This document shows, in pieces, positions 1 to 5,659 of a DNA stretch of 5,659 bases. The notes below the pieces were generated by a model that had not been told where the DNA came from, searched no databases, and saw only the letters and a list, made by a program, of their open reading frames with translations. Origin of the DNA: JABFRZ01 sp031413955 (GTDB lineage: Bacteria; Planctomycetota; UBA1135; GCA-002686595); assembly GCA_031413955.1 (NCBI GenBank), contig JANOGB010000565.1, positions 1 through 5,659 on the forward strand, in the 5' to 3' direction. Made by a program: the position numbers and the translations under genes. Numbering within the stretch: position 1 is the first letter of the stretch; every line of letters begins with the position of its first letter.

Positions 1-501
1 GTCCGCCGCGCTCTTCGTCACGCGCGCGAACAGTCCGCGCTCCGGCAGCACCAGCGGGACCTCGAGCGGCGGCGGCGCGAAGAGCTTGCGGCGCAGGAGG
101 GCGAGCGGGCGCAGGTCCTCGTCGTCGACCAGCGTGCCGAGGCCGAGGTGCCGCTCGTCGCGCGGATCCCAGGCGCCGGAAGCATCCACTCCATCGGCGA
201 GCACGCGCTCGGCCAGGGTGCGCGACTCGAGCACCGAGAGCTCGCTGGCCGTGGCCGGGGCCGAGGCGATCGAGGCCAGCATGGCGAGATCGCCGAGCAA
301 GCCGGAGGAGCTCTCCTGCTCGATCAGGATCGTGGCCCGCGCGGAGAAGCGCGGCTCTGAGAGCGCCGTCCACGCCGCCGCCAGCAGGACTCCGCCGAGC
401 ATCCACGCGCCCAGCATCCAGCGCGCGCGCCACAGGCACAGGCCGAGCTCGCCCAGGCTCGCCGGCGCGGCGTCGGGTCGGGCGGGCCCGCTCGCGTTCA
501 T
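1..501 (-). CDS. Wzz-type polysaccharide chain-length determinant, N-terminal part (runs off left edge)
   Basis: Inner-membrane polysaccharide co-polymerase that sets polymer length and links synthesis to outer-membrane export; the family role is established, its use here is inferred. The frame is open for all 167 codons from ATG at 501 to the window edge, so the C-terminus is missing. Residues 1-28 are a short cytoplasmic lead, residues about 29-47 (WMLGAWMLGGVLLAAAWTAL) form one transmembrane helix, and the periplasmic start of the Wzz domain follows: RFSARATILIEQES at 51-64, then ASELSVLESRTLAERVL at 85-101. The S-E-x-x-V-L-x-S-R-T-L-A pattern is the family hallmark. The start codon overlaps the stop of the export gene as ATGA (498-501), which suggests translational coupling and fixes the start. 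Whether a C-terminal tyrosine-kinase domain is fused cannot be seen. Confidence 0.87.
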   Translation of the reverse strand, partial: MNASGPARPDAAPASLGELGLCLWRARWMLGAWMLGGVLLAAAWTALSEPRFSARATILIEQESSSGLLGDLAMLASIASAPATASELSVLESRTLAERVLADGVDASGAWDPRDERHLGLGTLVDDEDLRPLALLRRKLFAPPPLEVPLVLPERGLFARVTKSAAD

Positions 502-1196
502 TCGTTCAGCTGGTCCGCCACCAGCAGCAGGCTGCCGAGTCCGGTGATGGGCGGCACCAGGCTCTGCACGATCGGCAGCATCTGGTCGCGGTACGTGCCC
601 GCGCCGGAGAGGCGCACGAACAGGAAGTCGTCCGGCTGCACCTCGACGAGCCCGTCCGGTCCGGGCGTCGCACCGTCGAAGAAGTACACCTGCAGCGCAT
701 CGTGCGTGCCGCGCAAGAGCGCTACCTGCTGGCGGTCCGCGCCTGGCCGAAAGCCGCCCGCCAGGGTCAAGGCCTGCAGCGCGGTGAGCGGCCGGTCGAG
801 CGGATAGGCGCCGGGCCGCTCCATCTCGCCGAAGACGTAGATGCGCCGGCTGCCGAGCTCGAGCACGTTCAGGACCACGCGCGGCTCGCGCAGGAAGCGC
901 GCCAGCTCCTGGGCCAGGAACGCGCGCGCCTCGTCCGGGCTCTTGCCCGCCAGCGTGACCGGTCCGAGCAGCGGCAGGTCGAGCCTGCCCTCGACATCGA
1001 TCACCGCGCCCTCGGCCGGGGTCGAGCTCTCCGGGTGCAGGAACACCTGCACGCTGATGCGATCCCCGGGCCCGAGCTGGATGCGCGGCGCCGCCGCCTC
1101 GGCCACGCGCGACTCCACGTTGCCCACGGCGAGCGGCGGCGCCTGGCAAGCGAGGCCGAGGGTCGAGCAGAGCGCGAAGAACGCGGCGAGACGCAT
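498..1196 (-). CDS. Short Wza-like polysaccharide export lipoprotein (PES plus one SLBB domain)
   Basis: Predicted outer-membrane export channel subunit for capsule or exopolysaccharide, 232 residues. A signal peptide with a probable lipobox (LGLAC, Cys17; the -3 residue is Gly, so the lipobox is imperfect) is followed by the polysaccharide export domain at about 36-112, opening with IQLGPGDRISVQVF and containing GRLDLPLLGPVTLAGKSPDEA. One SLBB domain spans about 117-195 (RRIYVFGEMERPGAYPL, then LTALQALTLAGGF). The tail at about 206-229 (LPIVQSLVPPITGLGSLLLV) is hydrophobic and may serve as the membrane-inserting helix, as in Wza. E. coli Wza is about 380 residues with more ring domains, so this is a compact form. 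The frame stays open well upstream, but ATG at 1196 is chosen because the signal peptide starts exactly there. No good Shine-Dalgarno is visible. The gene overlaps the Wzz-type gene by 4 bp. Confidence 0.9.
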   Translation of the reverse strand: MRLAAFFALCSTLGLACQAPPLAVGNVESRVAEAAAPRIQLGPGDRISVQVFLHPESSTPAEGAVIDVEGRLDLPLLGPVTLAGKSPDEARAFLAQELARFLREPRVVLNVLELGSRRIYVFGEMERPGAYPLDRPLTALQALTLAGGFRPGADRQQVALLRGTHDALQVYFFDGATPGPDGLVEVQPDDFLFVRLSGAGTYRDQMLPIVQSLVPPITGLGSLLLVADQLNE

Positions 1197-1206
1197 CCAG
1201 CCGGCG

Positions 1207-1235
1207 GTTCTACTCTTGCGCCAGGGGCGATTCAA
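1207..1235 (-). promoter_or_regulatory. Possible sigma70-type promoter for the export/chain-length operon
   Basis: Read on the minus strand, TTGAAT (1235-1230, 4 of 6 matches to TTGACA) and TAGAAC (1212-1207, 4 of 6 matches to TATAAT) are separated by 17 bp. This is one of the few AT-richer patches in the 176-bp gap. The -10 box ends only 10 bp before the ATG at 1196, so transcription would begin within a few bases of the start codon and the message would be nearly leaderless. That agrees with the missing Shine-Dalgarno. The match is modest and is inference only. Confidence 0.25.
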
Positions 1236-1372
1236 TCGGGCGGGATTCGGTGTCGACCGTGCTCTGCCGTGCGAAGCGGCAGGAGACGTGGCGATGGACT
1301 TTTCTCGCTCTCCGCGGGATCGAGGGCGGCAGGGTGCTTCCGGACCCCGAGCTCCGACCGAGGGGACGTCTC

Positions 1373-2497
1373 TCAGGCCTTCGCGGCGCCCAGCATGTTG
1401 GCAGGCGCGTGCGGCGGTGAGAGCCGGTCGAGCCCGGCGCGCGGGTGCACGTGCACGGCGCGGAACTCGATGCGCGGGGCGAGATCGTGCTCGCGGGCCG
1501 GCTCGGCGCGCACCAGGTCGGTCGACAGGTACTTCTTGTTGCTGTCGGGAAAGACCGTGGCGACCGCGCTCCCCGCGCCGAGCGCGCGGCCGAGCTCGAG
1601 CGCGCCGAGCAGGTTCGCGCCCGAGCTGATGCCGACGCCGAGGCCGAGCTCGCGCGCCAGCCGTTGCGCGCACAGGATCGCGTCGCCGTCGCGCACGTCG
1701 ACGATCTCGTCGAGCTCCTGGAGGCGCACGATGGGCGGCACGAACTCGTCGCTGATGCCCTGTATGCGGTGGTGGCCGCACTGCTTGCCAGTGCGCAGCG
1801 TGGGCGAATCCGCGGGCTCGAGCGGATGCACGGTCAAGCTCGGCAGCTCGGCCCGCAGGTAGCCGCCCACGCCCATCACGGTTCCGCCGGTGCCGACGCC
1901 GGCGACGAAGGCTTGCGGCTCGACCCCCGCGCGGCGCATCTGCAGCAGGAGCTCCGGCCCGGTGCCCTCGGCATGAGCGCGCACGTTGGCCTCGTTGGCG
2001 AACTGGTGCGGCAGGAACACATGCACGGGGGATTCACGCGCGAACTCGTCCGCGCGCGCGATGCTGCCGAGGAACCCGCCCTCGGCGGCCGAGACGGGCA
2101 CGACCTCGGCGCCCAGGCTCTGGATCAGGAGCACGCGCTCGCGGCTCATCCAGTCGGGCATGAAGATGCGCACCGGGTGACCCAGGGCGCACCCGAGCGC
2201 CGCGAAGGCGATACCCGTGTTGCCGCTGGTGGCCTCGGCGATCACGCTGCCCGCGTGAATCTCGCCTGCCAGCCACGCCTCTTCGAGGATGCACAGCGCC
2301 ATGCGATCCTTGATGCTGCCCGTCATGTTCACGACTTCGTGCTTCGCGAACACGCGCACGCGGATGCCGTCCAGGGCGCAGTCGAACTCGATCAGCGGCG
2401 TGTCGCCGATCAAGACGTGCAGCGAAGCCAGGCGGCTCTGCACGCGCTCGGAGAGCTGCGGAGCGCCGCGCGGCATCGCTTCGTGGAGCTCGTCCAT
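1373..2497 (-). CDS. PLP-dependent cysteine synthase family protein (O-acetylserine sulfhydrylase-like)
   Basis: Cytoplasmic fold-type II PLP enzyme, 374 residues, expected to make L-cysteine from O-acetylserine and sulfide. Family signatures appear in order: GDTPLIEF (31-38); the PLP lysine Lys63 in TGSIKDRMA (59-67); the substrate loop EATSGNTGIA (88-97); IFMPDWMSRER (111-121) and EGGFLGSI (139-146); the phosphate-cradling loop GVGTGGTVMG (200-209); HRIQGISDEFVPP (243-255); GISSGAN (289-295) carrying the serine that contacts the pyridine nitrogen; and VFPDSNKKYLSTDL (315-328). All catalytic elements look intact. It is longer than classical CysK (about 310-325) because of a short N-terminal lead and a tail of about 45 residues. 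ATG at 2497 is the first in frame; Met8 is an alternative and neither has a strong ribosome-binding site. The gene lies 176 bp upstream of the export gene, same strand. A relative using another beta-substitution donor or nucleophile cannot be excluded. Confidence 0.93.
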   Translation of the reverse strand: MDELHEAMPRGAPQLSERVQSRLASLHVLIGDTPLIEFDCALDGIRVRVFAKHEVVNMTGSIKDRMALCILEEAWLAGEIHAGSVIAEATSGNTGIAFAALGCALGHPVRIFMPDWMSRERVLLIQSLGAEVVPVSAAEGGFLGSIARADEFARESPVHVFLPHQFANEANVRAHAEGTGPELLLQMRRAGVEPQAFVAGVGTGGTVMGVGGYLRAELPSLTVHPLEPADSPTLRTGKQCGHHRIQGISDEFVPPIVRLQELDEIVDVRDGDAILCAQRLARELGLGVGISSGANLLGALELGRALGAGSAVATVFPDSNKKYLSTDLVRAEPAREHDLAPRIEFRAVHVHPRAGLDRLSPPHAPANMLGAAKA

Positions 2498-2560
2498 CGC
2501 TCGCGACCACGGTAAACGACGGGCGGCCGGGCCGGCGCTACGCAGCCGTTCGTAGAGTGC

Positions 2561-2613
2561 CCTGCCGCGCTCGCCAGGGCGGATCGGCGCTCGTGCTCCC
2601 CGCGCGCGGCAGG
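2561..2613 (-). terminator. 10-bp inverted repeat after the lipoprotein gene, possible transcription stop
   Basis: CCTGCCGCGC at 2561-2570 is perfectly complementary to GCGCGGCAGG at 2604-2613, with a 33-nt loop. The hairpin begins 5 nt after the stop codon of the large lipoprotein gene on the minus strand. There is no following U-tract, so it is not a classical intrinsic terminator. It could be a stability hairpin, a U-less terminator, or chance in very GC-rich DNA. Confidence 0.33.
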
Positions 2614-2618
2614 CAGGA

Positions 2619-5106
2619 TCAGAACGGGTAGACGAGCGTGCCGGCGAGGTCTTTCGTCTGGCCCGCGAGCTCGTGGTTGACGATCCAGGCGAGTAGCAGG
2701 TTGCTCGTGCCCCGGGCGAGCACCGGGTAGACGAGGCGGGCCGAGCTGGGCGGGAGCTCCACCAGCAGGCCGCCTGCGGTGGGCGCGCCGTCGAGCAGCG
2801 CGCCGGCGGGCGTGAGGCGCGCGGCGCGGATCGAAGCGCCCGCGCCGAAGCTCTCGACTTGCCAGCTCACGAGGCTGTTCGTGCCGTCGAAGGCCACGCT
2901 CGGGTGCGCATGGTTCGCGCCCGTGGCGGCGAGCGCGAGCGCGGGCCCGTCCAGCACCGTCCCGTCCGGCGCGACGCGCGTCGCCAGCACGTCCCGCGCG
3001 AAGTTCGGACTCTGCCGCTGCCACACGACCAGGTGGTTCGTGCCGTCGAAGCTCAGCGCGGGCTCGTCCTCCGCCAGCGCGTTCAAGGCCAGGTCGAATC
3101 CGGTGGGATCGAGCACGGTCTCGTCCGGCGCGATGCGCACGGCGCGCACCTCGGATGTGGCCTGGCTCGTGTCCGTGAAGACGACGAGGGAGTTGCCCGC
3201 GCCGAAGGCGAGTGCCGGATCGCGCTGCTCTCCGGCCAGCGCCAGGATCGGGAACTCCCCCAGGACGCTGCCGCCCGGCGTGACGCGCGCGCCGTAGAGG
3301 TCGCCCAGCAGGACGTCGTCGAACTTGCGCCACACGACCAGCGCGTTCGTGCCGTCGAAGGCCACGGCCGGCTGGAAGTTGGAGGTGCCGGTGCTGGAGA
3401 TGGGGAAGCCGCCCGGATCGAGCACGACGCCCGCGGGCGAGACGCGCATGCCCACGATCTGGCCCTCGTCCTGGAACACGACCAGGTGGTTCGTGCCGTC
3501 GAAGGTCACGCCGGGACGGGACGCGCCGCAGCTCGAGCCGAGGTCGAAGAGCGCGATCTCGGCCTCGGCCAGGCCCGTCGCGCTCAGGAAGATGCCCGCC
3601 AGGTCCGCCGTGCCCACGCCCTCGCGACAGGTGACCGCGAGGAACCGTGCGCCGTCGAAGCCGAGGCCGGGACGGCCCGGGGTCTCCTGGTCCGAGCTGG
3701 CCGCGCCGAGGTCTTCGGCCAGGATCTCGGCCGGCAGGATGCCGTGTCCCTGGCCGCCCGCCTGGTAGCTCGTCAGCTCCTCGCTGCGCTCTTCCGTGGC
3801 CTGGATGCTCGCGCCCGTCAGCACGAGGTCCGAGGCCGAACGCAGCGGGCCCACGCCCGGCGCGAACCAGTCGCTTTGCACAAGGGTCGCGCGCACCAGC
3901 GGGCCGGAAGTGAAGTACAGCGTCGTGAGCTGTCTGGTGTCGAAGCGCGCGCAGTCCGTGAACGTCCCCCGCCGGCACGCTGACGTCCTCGAAGCCGACC
4001 AGCGTGCGTTCCGCGCGCACGTCGACCACCTCGTCGCGCTGGTCGCCGTCGAGGTCGAAGCCCAGCGTGGCGCCGCGCACGTCGAACTGCTCCCAGATCT
4101 CGCCGGGCGCGAGCGGGAAGCGCGCCAGCTCGAAGGGCGTGACCGTGTTCAGGGGATCGCTCGGATCGCCGTTGCCGAGGTAGAGGACACCCGTGGGAGT
4201 CTCGAGCAGGAGCTCCTCGTCGGCCGTGGAGTCCAGCGATTCGCGTTCCCGGACCGTGAGCACGCCGCCGCCGTCCACGCTCAGGATGCGGCGCGCGCGG
4301 GTGTAGGGCGTGCTCGGCCCGCCGTCCTCGACCAGCTCACCGGCCAAGCCCCAGGCATTGCCCACGTCCGCGGGGAAGTAGTCGCCCATGTCGCCCGGCC
4401 CCTGCGCGGTCTGGCCGGGCGCCGCCGCGGCCAGCAGGAACGTGTCGAAGGCCGGATCCGCTTGCGCGCCCTGCAGCCAGTCGGCCAGCGTGGCGGCGAG
4501 GTCGGGCTGGGCCGTGAAGTCCGCGAGGCGCGCCAGGAGCTCGAGCGCGCCGCCCAGGTCGGCCAGCTCGTCGACGGTGAAGGCGAGCGGCGTCGAGCCG
4601 CTGCCCTCGACCAGCTGCACGAGGACCTCGGACAGCGGATCCACGTCCAGCGCCGTCCGCGCGGCCCGCGCGCGCAGCCGCGTCGCGCCACCGCCGGCCA
4701 CGACCTCCAGGTCCGCCGCGAGCGCGAGCCCCAGGCTCGACAGATCGAACGTGTACAGACCGGCGGAGGTCGTGGTGCTGGCCAGGACCTCGCTCGCGGC
4801 GCCGCCCGCGTCCAGGCGCACGAGCTCGACGCTCGTGCCGTCCGGAACGGGCAACAGGCCGGGGAGTTCGAGCCGCTCGCGGCCGCGCGCGCCTGTTTCC
4901 GCGCGCGCGACGGGCGGCCGCGCGCGACCGGTGAGCCCGAGCCCTTGCCCGCCTGGCGAGCGCACCGTGCCGGCGAGCAGCGGGCTGTCCTCACCACCGC
5001 CGCTGCCGCCGCCGCAGGCCGCGAGTCCGGCGCAGCAGAGCACGGGCACGACGAGGACGGAACGCAGCCTGCTGGTCGGATCGTTGGAGCACGGGGAAGG
5101 GTTCAT
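2619..5106 (-). CDS. Large repeat-containing lipoprotein with predicted C-terminal beta-propeller; frame broken once
   Basis: No specific function recognised. With the frame break at 3966-3970 corrected by one base, the product is 828 residues. Residues 13-31 are a lipoprotein signal (SRLRSVLVVPVLCCAGLAAC, lipobox LAAC, Cys31) followed by a Gly/Ser linker. Residues about 42-170 resemble a carboxypeptidase-regulatory/Ig-like domain (LLAGTVRSPGG, then TTTSAGLYTFDLSS). Residues about 240-480 form a domain seen in other extracellular bacterial proteins: GDYFPADVGNAW, an acidic DLDGDQRDE stretch at 351-359, VPAG at 377-380, and WFAPGVGPLRS at 413-423. Seven repeats of about 50 residues follow, marked by FDGTN-like motifs at about 483, 535, 583, 634, 686, 739 and 797. 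The protein is probably surface- or periplasm-facing and membrane-anchored. ATG at 5106 is chosen because the signal peptide follows directly; the ribosome-binding site is weak. The gene is divergent from the TPR gene at 5347. Confidence 0.8.
2660..3670 (-). repeat. Seven tandem coding repeats (about 50 codons each) in the lipoprotein gene
   Basis: The FDGTN-type motif begins at minus-strand positions of about 3659 (FDGAR), 3503 (FDGTN), 3359 (FDGTN), 3206 (FGAGN), 3050 (FDGTN), 2891 (FDGTN) and 2717 (degenerate, ARGTSN). Spacings are 52, 48, 51, 52, 53 and 58 codons. A typical unit reads FDGTNHLVVWQ, a variable loop, an A-x-R-V-x-P-x-G strand, TVLD, then a stretch ending PAVA or PALS before the next motif. 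The alternation of short strands and loops, and the count of seven, fit one blade per unit of a beta-propeller. The first, fourth and last units are the most diverged. Confidence 0.75.
3966..3970 (-). other. Single-base frame break in a G5 run inside the lipoprotein gene
   Basis: Upstream, the lipoprotein frame reads FEDVSVPAGD and then turns into unrelated arginine-rich sequence without an early stop. With four G instead of five the reading becomes VPAGTFTDCARFDTRQLTTL and joins smoothly to the repeat-containing frame (WFAPGVG and onward). VPAGTF followed later by an APGVG motif is a common pairing in such extracellular proteins, so the corrected form is almost certainly the ancestral frame. 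A sequencing or assembly error in the homopolymer is the simplest cause; a recent real mutation is the alternative. Confidence 0.85.
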
Positions 5107-5256
5107 CGCGCCGCTCAGGGTACTGCGCGCCGCGCACTTTCCGCCGCCCTCCGCCGCGGCTGGTCGACGGACTACAGCCCCGAGCGCGACGAGTTCCGGC
5201 GCGTGCGCGCCGAGCGTGCCTACGCGCTCCGCTAGCAGGACTCATTCGCGTGCCCA

Positions 5257-5276
5257 GAGCCGGAGCTGAGCCGGAG
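5257..5276. repeat. Short direct repeat (9-bp units, 11-bp period) upstream of the TPR gene promoter
   Basis: GAGCCGGAG occurs at 5257-5265 and again at 5268-5276, so the two copies are 11 bp apart, about one helical turn. They end 11 bp before the putative -35 box of the plus-strand gene. Placement and spacing are those of an activator or dimer binding site, but no known operator is recognised and a chance repeat in GC-rich DNA is possible. Confidence 0.4.
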
Positions 5277-5287
5277 GCGACCCAGCT

Positions 5288-5316
5288 CTGCCAGGGCTCG
5301 CGGGCGGTGATAAGAT
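5288..5316 (+). promoter_or_regulatory. Probable extended -10 promoter for the TPR-like gene
   Basis: CTGCCA at 5288-5293 (4 of 6 matches to TTGACA) is followed after 17 bp by TAAGAT at 5311-5316 (4 of 6 matches to TATAAT). TGA directly before the hexamer gives the TGn extended -10 element. TGATAAGAT is the most AT-rich stretch in this intergenic region, and transcription would start about 24 bp before the ATG at 5347. Position and spacing support it; the -35 match is modest. Confidence 0.45.
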
Positions 5317-5346
5317 CCCCTGCTCTCCGGCCGCGAGCCGGGCCCG

Positions 5347-5659
5347 ATGCTCGACGCTGTTCTCCTCGTTTTCGGCCTCGTTTTCGGCGCGCAGGAGGCC
5401 AGCCGGGACGCCCTGACCGAGGCGCGCGCGTTGCTCGAGCGCGGCGCGCTCGACCAGGCCATCCAGGTGCTCGAGGCCGGGCTGGTGGCGCGACCCGGCG
5501 ATGCGCGTCTGGAGCGTGCCCTGGCGCAGGCTTTCGAGCGTTTCGTCGACGAGGGTGGTTCGTGGCTCGCGCTGAGTGACGCGCGTGCGGCCTGGGATCG
5601 CGCGCGCGAGCTCGAACCGAACGAGCTCGAGGCGCAACGCGGCGCGATCGCGGTGCGGT
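5347..5659 (+). CDS. Probably exported TPR-like repeat protein, N-terminal part (runs off right edge)
   Basis: The frame is open from ATG at 5347 through 104 codons to the window edge. The product begins with a short hydrophobic stretch (MLDAVLLVFGLVFGAQEA) that looks like a signal peptide with cleavage near Ala15; the n-region lacks a positive charge, so it is atypical. A TPR-like helical pair follows at about 22-56 (ALTEARALLERGALDQAIQVL, then LVARPGD), with the usual small residues and the Pro-Gly-Asp turn. A second unit may run from about 76 to 95, ending ARELEPNELEA. TPR proteins usually scaffold protein contacts; the partner cannot be told here. The start is supported by the signal-like sequence and a promoter about 30 bp upstream; no strong Shine-Dalgarno is seen. 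It is divergent from the large lipoprotein gene, with 240 bp between the two starts. Confidence 0.78.
   Translation, partial: MLDAVLLVFGLVFGAQEASRDALTEARALLERGALDQAIQVLEAGLVARPGDARLERALAQAFERFVDEGGSWLALSDARAAWDRARELEPNELEAQRGAIAVR

Noticed and set aside
1264..1282. 6-bp inverted repeat CTGCCG/CGGCAG with a 7-nt loop as a terminator after the cysteine synthase gene
   Set aside because: The stem is short, no U-tract follows on the minus strand, and such stems are expected by chance in DNA this GC-rich.
1294..1629. Plus-strand ATG preceded by AGGAG at a good spacing, inside the 1197-1372 gap
   Set aside because: The spacing is attractive, but the product is arginine-rich low-complexity sequence running antisense into the cysteine synthase gene.
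1197..1781. Upstream extension of the export protein frame beyond ATG 1196
   Set aside because: The frame is open, but the added residues are arginine-rich, overlap the cysteine synthase gene antiparallel-free in another frame, and would bury the lipoprotein signal peptide.
1445..2515. Long plus-strand open frame opposite the cysteine synthase
   Set aside because: It is antisense to a complete gene with all catalytic motifs, and its product shows only composition bias.
2859..5235. Long plus-strand open frames opposite the lipoprotein gene
   Set aside because: Their translations are Arg/Ala/Gly-rich without recognisable domains, while the minus strand encodes a signal peptide, domains and repeats. 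They are GC-driven shadows.
5161..5235. Plus-strand stretch ending in a plausible-looking tail (DYSPERDEFRRVRAERAYAL) before a stop, as a remnant of another gene
   Set aside because: No start, no upstream domain and no homology that I recognise; a chance open frame between divergent genes is the simpler reading.
1..5659. CRISPR array, tRNA/rRNA, insertion sequence or integrase
   Set aside because: No regularly spaced short repeats with unique spacers, no cloverleaf or rRNA sequence, no transposase or integrase motifs and no terminal inverted repeats were found. The only regular repeats are the coding repeats in the lipoprotein.

Overview
The window is very GC-rich (about 70% by eye) and every supported gene uses G/C-ending codons heavily. 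Two lipoprotein-type signal peptides and an outer-membrane polysaccharide export protein point to a Gram-negative bacterium. The repeat-rich lipoprotein and the base composition fit Myxococcota or high-GC Planctomycetota, but the sequence alone cannot decide this.

Layout, left to right. Positions 1-501 (minus) carry the N-terminal 167 codons of a Wzz-type polysaccharide chain-length determinant that runs off the left edge. It overlaps by 4 bp the end of a short Wza-like polysaccharide export lipoprotein (498-1196, minus). A 176-bp gap with a possible promoter separates this pair from a complete cysteine synthase (1373-2497, minus). A further 121-bp gap containing a 10-bp inverted repeat separates that gene from a large lipoprotein (2619-5106, minus). 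The lipoprotein has an N-terminal Ig-like/carboxypeptidase-regulatory-like segment and seven C-terminal repeats of about 50 residues, probably a seven-bladed beta-propeller. Its reading frame is broken once, in a run of five G (minus strand) at 3966-3970. After a 240-bp divergent intergenic region, a plus-strand gene starts at 5347 for a probably exported TPR-like protein and runs off the right edge.

The clearest functional unit is the export protein plus chain-length determinant, which looks like the start of a capsule or exopolysaccharide assembly operon continuing to the left of position 1. The cysteine synthase and the lipoprotein lie upstream on the same strand, but their gaps are large enough for separate transcription. 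No RNA gene, CRISPR array, insertion sequence or integrase was seen. I do not see a clearly new biological system. The points most worth a second look are the single-base frame break in the lipoprotein, its predicted propeller, and the compact single-SLBB export protein with a possibly leaderless start.
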